Notes: generated by a model not told the origin, from the letters alone. Numbered from the stretch's first letter, positions 44,183-54,522 are shown. The stretch is 64,000 nucleotides of DNA from Bradyrhizobium sp. AZCC 2176 (GCF_036924645.1 NZ_JAZHRX010000001.1:5359501-5423500); one strand, 5' to 3'. Numbers and translations: made by a program.

Positions 44183-44970
44183 CCGGTCTCGACGAGCAAA
44201 AGCCATCCCGGCGGCTCTGGATCTCCGCCGCGGTGATCGCGCTCGCGCTTCACGTCGGCGGCGCGGCGCTGGCGATTGCGCATTTGCAGACCGAGGAAGC
44301 CGATGACGCCCTCGGCGCCACGGCGATCGAGATCGGGCTCGAGATGGCCTCCGTCCGTCGGGAGGTGACCGACCTTCCGCCGGGTCCGGACACCGATGCT
44401 TCCGCCGCGTCGCCTCAGCTCTCCGAGCAGAAGGCCGAGGTCAAGGAAACCGAGCTGCCGCAGGACAGGCCGACCGAGCCTGAAGAGGCCGATCGGGTGG
44501 TGACCGAGAACGAGTCGAACAAGCCGAAAGAGGACGACCCGAAGATCGCGGCGGTACAGACCTCGGCTTCCACCGAGTCGGTTGCCGCCGAAGCCACCGC
44601 GACGCCGAGTTCGGAGGCCATTCCGGAAGGGCAGCGCTCCGTCGCGCCGGTGATCGGCACCGGCGAGAGCGCGCGGCGCATACGCGCGACCTGGCAGAAA
44701 GAGCTGGTCGCGCATCTCGACAAGCACAAGCGGTACCCGAAGGAACGGCAGCAAAAATCCGCCGAGATCCAGATTCGCTTCACGCTCGACCGCATGGGCC
44801 ACGTGCTCTCGACCGATATCGAAAAGGGCTCGGGCGATACGGCCTTCGACGAAGCGGCGCTGGCGATGGTGCGGCGCTCCGATCCGGTGCCGATGCCGCC
44901 GCCTGTGATCGCCGACGAAGGGCTGACTTTCACCCTGCCGGTGATATTCCGCGTCAAGAGCAAGAGCTAA
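44179..44970 (+). CDS. tonB: TonB energy transducer
   Basis: This 263-residue protein has one N-terminal membrane anchor (about residues 13-32, containing the LHVGGAALA His-bearing segment), a long Glu/Pro/Lys-rich periplasmic spacer (about 60-165) and a C-terminal TonB domain (about 172-260, with YPKERQQKSAEIQIRFTLDR). It transmits ExbBD energy to the siderophore receptor. The start is apparently TTG 44179 overlapping the exbD stop (TTGA), which suggests translational coupling. Confidence 0.9.
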   Translation: MTGLDEQKPSRRLWISAAVIALALHVGGAALAIAHLQTEEADDALGATAIEIGLEMASVRREVTDLPPGPDTDASAASPQLSEQKAEVKETELPQDRPTEPEEADRVVTENESNKPKEDDPKIAAVQTSASTESVAAEATATPSSEAIPEGQRSVAPVIGTGESARRIRATWQKELVAHLDKHKRYPKERQQKSAEIQIRFTLDRMGHVLSTDIEKGSGDTAFDEAALAMVRRSDPVPMPPPVIADEGLTFTLPVIFRVKSKS

Positions 44971-44982
44971 GGCTGCGCAAGG

Positions 44983-44999
44983 CGGCTCCGATGGAGCCG
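44983..44999. terminator. Hairpin between convergent tonB and minus-strand gene
   Basis: CGGCTCC-GAT-GGAGCCG is a perfect 7-bp stem with a 3-base loop, 13 bases after the tonB stop and 22 bases before the end of the convergent gene. It lacks a long T-run but may stop transcription in both directions. Confidence 0.5.
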
Positions 45000-45020
45000 T
45001 ATTGCCAGAAGGCGCGTGCC

Positions 45021-45452
45021 TCAGCGCCAGTAGTAGCGGATGCCGACATAGACCACGGCAAGGCACGCAAAGATCAGCGCCACCGGCAGCCGTGGTTTCG
45101 TTGCCGGGCCGGACGCGGCGACTTTGGGCCGCGGAGGCGGTCGTCGGAATGCGGTGACGTTGCCGGTATCGGTGACGGGCTCGCTCGCGCGCGAGGGAAT
45201 CTCGGGTGGCGTTCCGGAGCCGCCCATCTCGGCATAATAGCTCTTGTACATGAGCTGGATGGTGGCCTCGGAGGCGTCCGCCTCGGTCATCCTCGCCAGC
45301 AACTGCCGGTAGCCTTCAAGAAAGCTCTGCGCCTCGGCGGGCAAGGCGGAAAATCCATTGAGCTTGGCCATCATTAGCCAGGTTGCAAAATCTGCCCTCG
45401 CGCGGGTATCGGCGCGTCGTGCAATCAACATATCGGCAGCTTTTGTCGCCAT
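45021..45452 (-). CDS. C-terminally anchored protein, unknown function
   Basis: This 143-residue protein has a helical, Ala-rich N-terminal domain (about 1-80), a Pro/Arg-rich linker (about 82-115) and a C-terminal transmembrane helix (about 122-140) ending in basic/aromatic RYYWR. The layout suggests a tail-anchored inner-membrane protein with its bulk in the cytosol. It ends convergently with tonB and is 41 bases downstream of the site-2 protease gene. No family is recognised and the ribosome binding site is weak. Confidence 0.6.
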   Translation of the reverse strand: MATKAADMLIARRADTRARADFATWLMMAKLNGFSALPAEAQSFLEGYRQLLARMTEADASEATIQLMYKSYYAEMGGSGTPPEIPSRASEPVTDTGNVTAFRRPPPRPKVAASGPATKPRLPVALIFACLAVVYVGIRYYWR

Positions 45453-45493
45453 GGCCCGGGGTCGGTTCTTCCCTGCGCTGTTTCTTCTGAAGC

Positions 45494-46174
45494 TTAAGCG
45501 TTGCCGGTGATGAAGAGAAGCGCGCTGATCACATATCCGGTCAGTGTCCGAAGTATTGACGAAATAACATCAAGATTTAGGCCGAGCTGCGCGCCGACGA
45601 CGGGAAGCAGGATCAGAAGTCCGAGCAGGATCAGCATTCCGTACGGTTCCAGCCGCGACAGCGGGTAAGCCAGCACCTGCGGCAAAAGCCCGACGGCGAC
45701 CCGGCCGCCGTCCAGCGGCGGGATCGGCATCATGTTGAAGATCGCCAGCACGATATTGATCAGGAAAGCGTTTTTGAGGTTGTCCGCGGTCCATTTCGCG
45801 GCATCTGCCGGCACTAAGGGCAGGGCATGGAAGGCTAACGCCACGATCGTCGCCAGCGCGATGTTGGTGACGGGGCCGGCCAGCGCCACCCAAACCATGT
45901 CGAGGCGAGGGTGGTTCAGGTTTCGGAAGTTCACCGGGACCGGCTTGGCGTAGCCGAACAGGAACGGCGAGTGCGACAGCAAAAGCAGGCCTGGAAGAAT
46001 GACCGTGCCGAACGGATCGATATGCTTGAGAGGGTTGAAGCTGACCCGGCCGAGCTGCCAGGCGGTGTTATCGCCGAGCTTGTATGCCACAAAGCCGTGC
46101 GCGGCCTCGTGGAAGGTGATGGCGATGAGGAGGGGAATCACCCAGACCGAAATGGCGTACAGTGAGATGTTCAC
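45494..46174 (-). CDS. Site-2 protease family (M50) membrane metalloprotease
   Basis: This 226-residue multi-pass membrane protein has the zinc HExxH motif in TFHEAAHGFVAYKLGD (about residue 22) within the first helix and the second zinc-ligand motif in NMMPIPPLDGGRV (about 150-162, Asp of PLDGG). It is a minimal S2P without a PDZ domain. Such proteases cut membrane-embedded substrates such as anti-sigma factors; no candidate substrate is adjacent. It lies 10 bases after the LysR gene stop on the same strand. Confidence 0.9.
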   Translation of the reverse strand: MNISLYAISVWVIPLLIAITFHEAAHGFVAYKLGDNTAWQLGRVSFNPLKHIDPFGTVILPGLLLLSHSPFLFGYAKPVPVNFRNLNHPRLDMVWVALAGPVTNIALATIVALAFHALPLVPADAAKWTADNLKNAFLINIVLAIFNMMPIPPLDGGRVAVGLLPQVLAYPLSRLEPYGMLILLGLLILLPVVGAQLGLNLDVISSILRTLTGYVISALLFITGNA

Positions 46175-46184
46175 GTGAACTCGC

Positions 46185-47096
46185 TCAGTTGAAGGCGATC
46201 GGGATAGCGTCGCGGGTTGCGCGCCTTACCGAGATTTCATCGAGATGGTTTGAGATGGTTGAGCGCAAGTGATCCGCGAGTAGCGCGCCCGCCCGTGACA
46301 GATTCGCGGTGCGATGCAGGCAAATGTCCGCAGCCGGTAGTCGCGGCATGCCGTCGCGCTCCGACAGGGGGCGCAGCTTCGGCGGAAATGTACCTGCCTT
46401 TACGACGGTCACCGCAAGCCCCTGCGCCGCGACCGACTCGACGGCTGCAAGGCTGTGGCTGACGAAAGCCAACCGCCACGGTCGCTTGACCGCATCGAGC
46501 GCCTCGATCGCCCATTTTCGGAACAGGCAGCCTTGCGGATAAAGCGCAAGCGGCAGCGGGTTCTGCTGCTCGACAGGGTGAAATGCGCCGGTTGCCCACG
46601 CAGCCTGTTCGCGCCGCAGGAATTCGCCCTCGCCACTTCCCTCTGGATGCATCGCAATGACGAGGTCATAGGCATTGCCGAGGCGCGAGGGCATGGAAGA
46701 TGTGAGTCCTGTCTCCATCTCGACATGGACCAGCGGATAGCAGGCGACAAAGCTTGCCAGCAAGGGCGGAACGATCAAGGTGCCGTAGTCGTCCATCACG
46801 CCCAGGCGCACAACACCTTCAATCTTGCGCTCCCGCAGCTTGCCGACGGCCTCGTCGTTGAGCGTGAGGATGCGCCTTGCGTATCCGAGCAGCCCTTCGC
46901 CCGCGGAGCTCAAGTCGACATTGGCCTTGGTGCGGTTGAACAGCTCGACGCCAAGGCGTTCCTCTAGGCGCTTGATCTGCATGCTTACGGCCGACTGGGT
47001 CCGGTTAAGCTGGCTAGCGGCCCGGGTGAAGGAGCGGCTGTCAGCCACCGCCACGAAAGCCTTCAACAGGTCTGGATCGAGGAGGGCTGCGCTCAT
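46185..47096 (-). CDS. LysR-family transcriptional regulator
   Basis: This 303-residue regulator has the LysR helix-turn-helix at residues 5-60 (LLKAFVAVADSRSFTRAA, then SAVSMQIKRLEERLGVELF) and a co-inducer domain from about 90. ATG 47096 is preferred over the TTG two codons upstream. It is divergent from an EamA transporter gene, with a dyad in the shared promoter, so it probably controls that transporter and itself. The effector is unknown. Confidence 0.9.
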   Translation of the reverse strand: MSAALLDPDLLKAFVAVADSRSFTRAASQLNRTQSAVSMQIKRLEERLGVELFNRTKANVDLSSAGEGLLGYARRILTLNDEAVGKLRERKIEGVVRLGVMDDYGTLIVPPLLASFVACYPLVHVEMETGLTSSMPSRLGNAYDLVIAMHPEGSGEGEFLRREQAAWATGAFHPVEQQNPLPLALYPQGCLFRKWAIEALDAVKRPWRLAFVSHSLAAVESVAAQGLAVTVVKAGTFPPKLRPLSERDGMPRLPAADICLHRTANLSRAGALLADHLRSTISNHLDEISVRRATRDAIPIAFN

Positions 47097-47107
47097 AACC
47101 AAACGTT

Positions 47108-47127
47108 ATTTCCTATATCATGGAAAT
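47108..47127. promoter_or_regulatory. Candidate LysR binding site
   Basis: ATTTCC (47108-47113) and GGAAAT (47122-47127) form an inverted repeat with an 8-base spacer in the divergent promoter between the LysR gene and the EamA transporter gene. The size and position suit a LysR recognition dyad. Confidence 0.5.
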
Positions 47128-47186
47128 TCCATTTCTTGATTGATAGCCCCGCCTTACTTTGTCTGCAAGTCGGTAAGGGGAATTGC

Positions 47187-48122
47187 ATGAACGAGGCGTG
47201 GGGCGTGCTTGCGGCGGTCCTGTCGAGCGGTGTGGGCGGAACTTCGGTTGCGGCAACCCGCTATCTGGTGAATGCGATTGATCCGTTGGCGATCGGTTCG
47301 TTCCGGTTTGGCATCGGGTTTCTGCTGTTGTTGCCGACGGCGCTTCTGCAAGGCGGCCGGTGGCCGCCGCGCCGCGAGTGGTCGGGCGTCGCCGGATTGG
47401 GCGTACTGTACTTCGCCCTGTTTCCGATCCTGTTCAATGCGTCTCTGATTTTCACGACGGCGGCGCGGGGCGCGCTCGCCTTGTCGACGCTTCCGCTGCT
47501 GACCATGGTCGTGGGAGCGCTGCTTGGCAGCGAAGCCCTTACGGTGCGCAAATCGATCGGTGTCGTAACCGCAACGCTCGGAGTTGCCCTGGCGCTGCTG
47601 TCGGGCCTTGCTTCCGCGCCGCCGGGAGCCTGGCGCGGCGATCTCCTGATGATCGCGGCAGCCCTGTGCATGGCGCTCTACAGCATCTGGTCCAAGCCAT
47701 TCATCGCCCGCTCTGGGCCTATTGCCTTCACGACGGTGTCCATGGGAGTGGGGGCCTTATGCCTTGTCCTGATCTCGCTCTGGCGCGGCAGTTTTACGCC
47801 CGTCGCGGCTTTCGAGGTCCCGCATTGGCTGGCGGCGCTCTATCTCGGCGCCTTCGGCAGTGCGCTGACGTTTTATCTGTGGGCATTCGCGCTGGAGCGC
47901 ACAACGCCGACCCGCGTCGCGATCTCGGTCACCGTCAATCCGATCACCGCATCGCTCGTTGGCGCGGCATTGCTGGACGAACCGCTGCGCTGGAATCTCG
48001 TTGGCGGCATCGTGACGGTCTTCGCCGGCATCTGGATCGCGACCACCGCAGGCCGGCGTCCTGCGCCGGCAACGTCATTGTCACGAGCGCCCCCGCGCCG
48101 CACAGGCATCCGCCTTCCTTGA
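47187..48122 (+). CDS. EamA/DMT-family transporter
   Basis: This 311-residue protein has ten hydrophobic segments in two EamA repeats (about 3-135 and 150-285), beginning WGVLAAVLSSGVGGTSVAATRYLV. AGGGG lies a few bases before ATG 47187; the frame opens 17 codons earlier at a TTG without support. It is probably an exporter of an amino acid or metabolite, controlled by the divergent LysR regulator. Confidence 0.87.
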   Translation: MNEAWGVLAAVLSSGVGGTSVAATRYLVNAIDPLAIGSFRFGIGFLLLLPTALLQGGRWPPRREWSGVAGLGVLYFALFPILFNASLIFTTAARGALALSTLPLLTMVVGALLGSEALTVRKSIGVVTATLGVALALLSGLASAPPGAWRGDLLMIAAALCMALYSIWSKPFIARSGPIAFTTVSMGVGALCLVLISLWRGSFTPVAAFEVPHWLAALYLGAFGSALTFYLWAFALERTTPTRVAISVTVNPITASLVGAALLDEPLRWNLVGGIVTVFAGIWIATTAGRRPAPATSLSRAPPRRTGIRLP

Positions 48123-48172
48123 TCATTTGACCCTCGCGACTGGATTCGACATTTTGGGCCACCAATTGCCTG

Positions 48173-48562
48173 TCATGCTTCGGCGATCGCTTCGATTTCC
48201 AACAGCCAGGCTTCGTCGAAAATGCCTGCAATGATGACTGTGAGCGCGGGAGCATGGTCTCCCAAGGCATCCTGTCGCGCTTGACGGTTTTCGAGCGCGT
48301 ATTTTCTGTCGGACAGGAAGATGGTGACCTTGACGAGGTTGACGATGGTCATGTCCGCGGCTTCGAGCTGCGCAAGGATATTAGTCCATGCAAGCTTCGC
48401 CTGTGCACTAAAGCTCTCCGGCACCGTGCCGTCGCGAGTCACGGGAATTTGGCCGCTGATGTAAAGCCGTCGGGTGCCGTTCGTTGTTTCCAAGGCTTGA
48501 GAATAACCACCAATGGCTTCAGGTGCAGATTTGGCGTCGATCGATCGAAGTTGAACGGGCAT
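48173..48562 (-). CDS. RidA-family enamine/imine deaminase
   Basis: This 129-residue YjgF/RidA fold protein has IGGYSQALE, LYISGQIP and the later LVKVTIFLSD segment. RidA proteins hydrolyse reactive enamine intermediates, with a conserved Arg that here lies in the variable C-terminal part; the usual terminal E-I-E-A-I-A sequence is present. It starts 34 bases after an SDR gene on the same strand and may be the last gene of the dehydratase operon. Confidence 0.87.
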   Translation of the reverse strand: MPVQLRSIDAKSAPEAIGGYSQALETTNGTRRLYISGQIPVTRDGTVPESFSAQAKLAWTNILAQLEAADMTIVNLVKVTIFLSDRKYALENRQARQDALGDHAPALTVIIAGIFDEAWLLEIEAIAEA

Positions 48563-48596
48563 CAGAGGTCTCGTCTCGGCGCTGAGTTTTTACGGA

Positions 48597-49343
48597 TTAG
48601 TACGTCGCCCGGCCGCCGGAAATGTCGAACACGGCGCCGGTCGAGAACGCGCAATCCTCCGATGCCAGCCACGCCACCATTGCCGCGAGTTCTTCGACGA
48701 GGACGAAGCGTCCTTTCGGAATCTTCGACAGCATGAAGTCGATGTGTTGCTGCGTGAGTTGGTCGAAGATCGCGGTTTTCGCCGCCGCTGGTGTCACCGC
48801 GTTGACAAGGATGTCATGCTGCGCGAGTTCCTTGCCGAGTGATTTGGTCAGCGCGATCAGGCCGGCCTTCGAGGCGGAATAGTGCGCGGCGTTGGGGTTG
48901 CCTTCCTTGCCGGCGATGGAAGCGATGTTGACGATGCGGCCATATTTCTGCGCCAGCATCGCCGGCACTACCGCCTTGCAGCAGATGAACGGGCCGTCGA
49001 GATTGATGCGCAGCACCTTGCGCCATTCGTCGAGGTCGGTTTCCCACACCGTCTTGTTGATGCCCGCAATGCCGGCATTGTTGACGAGGATGTCGATTTT
49101 GCCGAGCGCCTTCAACGTCTCGTCGCGAGTCTTCTCGACCGCGGCGAGATCGGAAACGTCGACCTTGACGGCCGACACCGCCGGGCCGATTTCCTTCGCA
49201 GTCTTTTCCGCATACGGCAGGTCATAATCCCAGATCGCGACCTTCGCGCCGGACGCAACGAAGCGCTCGGCGATGGCGCGCCCAAAACCCTGCGCCCCGC
49301 CGGTGACGACAGCGCAACGGCCATTCAGATCGATCTTGTTCAT
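48597..49343 (-). CDS. Short-chain dehydrogenase/reductase (sugar-acid operon)
   Basis: This 248-residue classical SDR has NAD(P) motif VTGGAQGFGRA (about residue 15), NNAGIAG, active-site Ser in NIASIAG (about 145) and YSASKAG (Tyr and Lys, about 157-161). Asp at the end of strand two (IWDYDL) favours NAD. It is translated from ATG 49343 after GGAGAAA, 15 bases after the previous SDR. In a dehydratase/aldolase module it could oxidise a sugar, lactone precursor or keto-deoxy acid; the substrate is unknown. Confidence 0.87.
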   Translation of the reverse strand: MNKIDLNGRCAVVTGGAQGFGRAIAERFVASGAKVAIWDYDLPYAEKTAKEIGPAVSAVKVDVSDLAAVEKTRDETLKALGKIDILVNNAGIAGINKTVWETDLDEWRKVLRINLDGPFICCKAVVPAMLAQKYGRIVNIASIAGKEGNPNAAHYSASKAGLIALTKSLGKELAQHDILVNAVTPAAAKTAIFDQLTQQHIDFMLSKIPKGRFVLVEELAAMVAWLASEDCAFSTGAVFDISGGRATY

Positions 49344-49358
49344 GGGATTTCTCCTGCG

Positions 49359-50093
49359 CTACAGCGTCCAGCCGCCGTCGATGACATGCGCGATACCGGT
49401 GGTGAACGCGCTTTCGTCGCTGGCGAGATAGACGGCAAGGGCTGCGATTTCCTCGGCGGTGCCGAGCCGGCCCATCGGTTGCCGCGAGACGAACATCTCG
49501 CGCCCGCCGGGGCCAGCAGCCTCCGCCCGTTGCAGCATCGAGGGCGTCTCGATGGTGCCGGGGCAGATGCAGTTGCAGCGGATGCCTTTGGCGACGAAGT
49601 CCACCGCCACCGACTTGGTCAGAGCCGCGACCGCGGCCTTGGTCGCGCCATAGACGTAGCGATTGGGCGCAGCCTTCACTACGCCGGCTGCCGAGGAGAT
49701 GTTGACGATTGTACCTTTGCCATTTTCCAGCATGCCCGGCAGGAACGAACGGATCGTGCGGTGCATCGACTTGACGTTGAGGTCGAACGAAAAATCCCAG
49801 TCTTCGTCGGAGCAGTCCAGCACGGTGCCGTGATGCACGAAGCCCGCGGCATTGAGCAGGATGTCGGTCTTGCCGGCACGCTTGGCCATGGCGGCGACCG
49901 CTGCGCTGTCGCGCGCATCAAGCCTGGCCACTTCCGCGATCCCTTCGCTCTTGAGGGCTTCGAGCTTGGCCTCGTCGATGTCGGTGGCGAACACAGTTGC
50001 CCCCTCGCGCGCAAAGGCCACCGCGCAGGCGCGGCCGATTCCGACGGCGGCGGCGGTGACGAAGGCGCGCTTGCCCTTCAGGCGGTCTGACAT
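49359..50093 (-). CDS. SDR of the BDH2/2-keto-3-deoxy-fuconate dehydrogenase group
   Basis: This 244-residue SDR has the unusual cofactor motif VTAAAVGIGRA (Ala replacing the first Gly, as in BDH2), NAAGFVHHGTVLDC, and active-site YGATKAA (about residues 147-151), ending in IDGGWTL. This subgroup includes cytosolic 3-hydroxybutyrate dehydrogenase and bacterial 2-keto-3-deoxy-L-fuconate dehydrogenase. The neighbouring dehydratase makes 2-keto-3-deoxy acids, so the second role fits better here. ATG 50093 follows AAGGAAG. Confidence 0.85.
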   Translation of the reverse strand: MSDRLKGKRAFVTAAAVGIGRACAVAFAREGATVFATDIDEAKLEALKSEGIAEVARLDARDSAAVAAMAKRAGKTDILLNAAGFVHHGTVLDCSDEDWDFSFDLNVKSMHRTIRSFLPGMLENGKGTIVNISSAAGVVKAAPNRYVYGATKAAVAALTKSVAVDFVAKGIRCNCICPGTIETPSMLQRAEAAGPGGREMFVSRQPMGRLGTAEEIAALAVYLASDESAFTTGIAHVIDGGWTL

Positions 50094-50133
50094 TTTTTCT
50101 TCCTTGAGCGATTGAGCATTGTTTCTCGACGCC

Positions 50134-50205
50134 ATACGCGGGCTTGACCCGCGTATCCATCTTCTTCGCAAAAGGATGGACTGCCGGGTCAAGCCCTGCA
50201 ATGAC
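50134..50205. repeat. Palindromic repeat within the dehydratase operon
   Basis: ATACGCGGG-CTTGA-CCCGCGTAT is a perfect 9-bp stem. A second inverted block, CCATCTTC...GGATGG, follows. It fills most of the 123-base gap between the dehydratase and SDR genes and could stabilise or attenuate the operon mRNA. Confidence 0.65.
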
Positions 50206-50216
50206 GGTCTTGTTGC

Positions 50217-52037
50217 CTAGTGATTGTCCCGCGCCACGCCGACCGTGCCGGCAATGTTTTGATAGCGTGTTGCAAGTTCCATGCAGGCACCGGTGGCCTG
50301 CTGTCCGACGGTCGAGCGATAGAGCTCCTGCCACGGCGTCTGGTTGGCCGGGTAGGCGAAGCCGCCCTTGTCCTTCAGCTCGGCACGACGCTTCTTCAAT
50401 TCGTCGCTGGTGATCAGGATGTTGGCGTCGCCTTTGTTGAGGTCGATGCGGACCTTGTCGCCGGTCCGCAAGATCGCAAGCCCGCCGTCGGCAGCGGCCT
50501 CCGGCGAGGCGTTGAGGATCGACGGCGAGCCTGAGGTACCTGACTGCCTTCCGTCGCCGATGCAGGGCAGCGAGAGGATACCGCGTTTGATCAACGCCGC
50601 CGGCGGCTGCATGTTCACCACCTCGGCGCCGCCGGGATAGCCGATCGGTCCGGCGCCGCGGATGAAGAGGACGCAGTGCTCGTCGATGTTAAGCGAGGGA
50701 TCGTCGATCCGGTTGTGATAATCCTCAGGCCCCTCGAATACGATGGCACGGCCTTCGAACGCATTCGGGTCTTTCGGATTGACCAGGTAGCGGTCGCGGA
50801 ATTCCTTCGAAATCACACTGGTCTTCATGATCGCGGAATCGAACAGGTTGCCGCGCAGCACCAGGAAGCCGGCGTCCTTCACCAGCGGCTTGTCGTAGCT
50901 CCAGATCACGTCGCCATCGGGCTTGGGCGCCTCGCGGCAGTTCTCGCCCATGGTGTGGCCGTTGACCGTCACCGCGTCCTCATGGATGCGCTTGTGCGCC
51001 ATCAGTTCGCGCACCACCGCCGGCACGCCGCCGGCGCGATGATATTCCTCGCCGAGATAGAAGCCGGCCGGCTGCATGTTCACTAACAGCGGGATGTCGT
51101 GGCCATGTTTCTGCCAGTCGTCGATCGAGAGCTCGACACCGATATGCCGCGCCAGCGCGTTGATGTGGATCGGCGCGTTGGTCGAGCCGCCGATCGCCGA
51201 ATTCACTGCGATGCAGTTCTCGAACGCCTTGCGGGTCAGAATGTCGGAGGGTTTGAGATCCTCCCAGACCATCTCGACGATGCGCTTTCCCGTTTCATAG
51301 GCGATCTGGCCGCGTTCGCGGTAGGGCGCGGGGATCGCCGCGCATCCCGGCAGCGACATGCCGAGCGCTTCCGCAAGCGAGTTCATGGTCGAGGCGGTGC
51401 CCATCGTGTTGCAGTGGCCGACCGAGGGGGCCGAGGACGCCACGATTTCGATGAACTCGTTGTAGCCGATCTCGCCGGCGGCAAGCCGTTCGCGTTGCTT
51501 CCAGACGATGGTGCCGGACCCGGTGCGCTCACCGTTGAACCAGCCGTTGAGCATCGGTCCACCGGAAAGCACGATCGCGGGCAGATTGACCGTCGCCGCC
51601 GCCATCATGCAGGCTGGCGTCGTCTTGTCGCAGCCGGTGGTCAGCACCACGCCGTCGAGCGGATAGCCGAACAGGATTTCGACGAGGCCGAGATAGGCGA
51701 GGTTGCGATCGAGCGCCGCGGTTGGACGCTTACCGGTTTCCTGGATCGGATGCGTCGGAAATTCCATCGCGATGCCGCCGGCCGCGCGGATGCCCTCGCG
51801 CACCCGGTGCGCCAGTTCGAGATGGTGGCGGTTGCACGGCGAGAGGTCGTTGCCGGTCTGGGCGATGCCGATGATCGGCTTGCCGGACTGCAATTCCTCG
51901 CGGGTCAGGCCGTAATTGAGATAGCGCTCGAGATAGAGCGCCGTCATTCCCGGATTATGCGGGTTATCGAACCATTCGAGGGAACGTAGCCTTCGGCCCT
52001 TGCCATTGGTGGGGGCCTTGTTGTCGGTTTTTTTCAT
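50217..52037 (-). CDS. IlvD/Edd-family sugar-acid dehydratase, xylonate dehydratase (XylD)-like
   Basis: This 606-residue dehydratase strongly resembles Caulobacter D-xylonate dehydratase in remembered sequence: [22 protein letters not shown] at the N-terminus (given here split), [23 protein letters not shown] and [13 protein letters not shown]. The Cys of these three motifs ligate the Fe-S cluster. The C-terminal [18 protein letters not shown] is typical of the family. It converts an aldonate to a 2-keto-3-deoxyaldonate. The actual acid (xylonate, arabonate, galactonate or gluconate) is not certain. GGGAGG lies before ATG 52037. A LacI-type operator is upstream, and it heads the operon with two SDRs and RidA. 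Confidence 0.87.
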   Translation of the reverse strand: MKKTDNKAPTNGKGRRLRSLEWFDNPHNPGMTALYLERYLNYGLTREELQSGKPIIGIAQTGNDLSPCNRHHLELAHRVREGIRAAGGIAMEFPTHPIQETGKRPTAALDRNLAYLGLVEILFGYPLDGVVLTTGCDKTTPACMMAAATVNLPAIVLSGGPMLNGWFNGERTGSGTIVWKQRERLAAGEIGYNEFIEIVASSAPSVGHCNTMGTASTMNSLAEALGMSLPGCAAIPAPYRERGQIAYETGKRIVEMVWEDLKPSDILTRKAFENCIAVNSAIGGSTNAPIHINALARHIGVELSIDDWQKHGHDIPLLVNMQPAGFYLGEEYHRAGGVPAVVRELMAHKRIHEDAVTVNGHTMGENCREAPKPDGDVIWSYDKPLVKDAGFLVLRGNLFDSAIMKTSVISKEFRDRYLVNPKDPNAFEGRAIVFEGPEDYHNRIDDPSLNIDEHCVLFIRGAGPIGYPGGAEVVNMQPPAALIKRGILSLPCIGDGRQSGTSGSPSILNASPEAAADGGLAILRTGDKVRIDLNKGDANILITSDELKKRRAELKDKGGFAYPANQTPWQELYRSTVGQQATGACMELATRYQNIAGTVGVARDNH

Positions 52038-52175
52038 TGATTCCTCCCGCACTGCAAACTGGTGGCGGCGCAAAGCATGGCAGCACTTGCACCATGCTGA
52101 AAATTTCATCCGCTGCAAACGCGGCTGCCGCGCCCAATTCAGATCTTCGCGAATTCGATCCTAATCCGGCCGAAA

Positions 52176-52190
52176 AGATAGCGCTACCAT
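52176..52190. promoter_or_regulatory. LacI-type operator upstream of dehydratase
   Basis: AGATAGCGCTACCAT contains the perfect palindrome TAGCGCTA (52179-52186). AGCGCTACCAT recurs before the ABC transporter operon at 53309-53319. GntR/LacI-family repressors typically bind such AGCGCT-centred dyads. It lies about 140 bases before the dehydratase start. Confidence 0.65.
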
Positions 52191-52230
52191 TTTCTGCCGC
52201 ACCGGACACGCGCGCCGTAAGCGTGGCGCA

Positions 52231-53262
52231 TCAGGTGCTCGACGGCATCGAGCTTTCGCGAACCATCAACTGAAAGCCAAGATCGATGACCGGCTCCTGC
52301 GGGCGACGGCCCTCGATCGCGTCGATCACCATGGTGACGGCGTGCCGGCCCATTTCATAGCGATTGGTGCGCACGCTGGTGAGCGCGGGGACCGCGGAGG
52401 CGGTGAATTCCAGGTCGTTGAAGCCGACAATAGCCAGATCGCGGGGAACCGATATCTGCCGGCGCTGGCATTCGAACAGGACGCCGAGTGCGAGGTCGTC
52501 GTTGACGCAGAAGACCGCATCGATATCGGGCGTCTGCGCAAGGAGGTCGGCGAACAGTGTGCCGCCGAGCGTGACGGTGGTCGGCACTGAAGTCGTGACG
52601 ACGAGGGCGGGGTCGAACAGCGCGGCGGCCTTCACGGCATCTCGATACCCCTCGAACCGCCGCTGCACGCGAGGGTCCATTCGCGCGCCGAGAAATCCGA
52701 TGCGGCGGCGTCCTTGCTCGAGGATGTGCGAAATCGCCGCAGAAGCAGCATCGTAATGCGAGAACCCGACCATCATGTCGACCGGACTGTCGCCGATTTC
52801 CATGATCTGCGTGACCGGACAATTCATGGATTCCAGGATCGTGCGCGATTCCGCGGTCTGGTTGATGCCGGTGACGATCAATCCCGCGGGCTTCTGCGCC
52901 CGGAACAGGCGCAGCACCTTTTCCTCTTGCAGGATGCTGTAGCGGGTATTAGCAAGCTGAATGGTGTAGCGGCTGCCTTCGGACGAATCGTAGATGCCGC
53001 GCAACACATCGGCGAACACGTTGTTGGTGAGGGAAGGGATCACGACACCGATGACTTCGGTGCGGTGCGAGGCGAGTGCACGCGCGGCGAGATTGGGGAC
53101 GTAACCCAGTTCCTTCACGGCGCTATCGACGCGTTCCCGCTTGCTCAACGACAGCGCTTCGGGGTTCCTGAAAAAACGCGATGCCGTGATGGGGCTGACG
53201 CCGGCGAGCTTGGCGACCTCGGTGAGGCGGATTTTGCCAGACTTTGTCTGTTTTCGTCCCAT
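52231..53262 (-). CDS. LacI/GntR-family transcriptional repressor
   Basis: This 343-residue regulator has the LacI DNA-binding head (about residues 10-60): LTEVAKLAGVSPITASRFFRNP, hinge AARALAS, and a periplasmic-binding-like effector domain (about 65-335). The recognition helix with SPITASR is of the GntR-like (gluconate) subgroup, whose ligands are sugar acids. It sits between the two operons it presumably controls, and both promoters share AGCGCTACCAT. It runs in the same direction as the dehydratase operon but is followed by its own gap, so it may be transcribed separately. Confidence 0.9.
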   Translation of the reverse strand: MGRKQTKSGKIRLTEVAKLAGVSPITASRFFRNPEALSLSKRERVDSAVKELGYVPNLAARALASHRTEVIGVVIPSLTNNVFADVLRGIYDSSEGSRYTIQLANTRYSILQEEKVLRLFRAQKPAGLIVTGINQTAESRTILESMNCPVTQIMEIGDSPVDMMVGFSHYDAASAAISHILEQGRRRIGFLGARMDPRVQRRFEGYRDAVKAAALFDPALVVTTSVPTTVTLGGTLFADLLAQTPDIDAVFCVNDDLALGVLFECQRRQISVPRDLAIVGFNDLEFTASAVPALTSVRTNRYEMGRHAVTMVIDAIEGRRPQEPVIDLGFQLMVRESSMPSST

Positions 53263-53303
53263 CTTGCGCTCATATCACAACAGATTAGACGTTTGAACAA
53301 TTA

Positions 53304-53319
53304 TTGACAGCGCTACCAT
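53304..53319 (+). promoter_or_regulatory. ABC-operon promoter -35 with overlapping LacI-type operator
   Basis: TTGACA (53304-53309) is a consensus -35. It overlaps ACAGCGCTACCAT (53307-53319), the operator element shared with the dehydratase promoter. A weak -10 (TGCTAA, 53325-53330) follows at short spacing. Binding here would block RNA polymerase. Confidence 0.6.
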
Positions 53320-53454
53320 CGGATTGCTAAAAACCGACAAACTGCAGATGATAATGACCGTTGAATTCGGCTTCCGGCATTAGAGTCGAAAAGACAGCAG
53401 GGCGCCGCCGTCCGTTTGCGGCGCCAAAAACAGAAAATGAGGGGAGAGAGTTCG

Positions 53455-54522
<1,068 letters not shown>

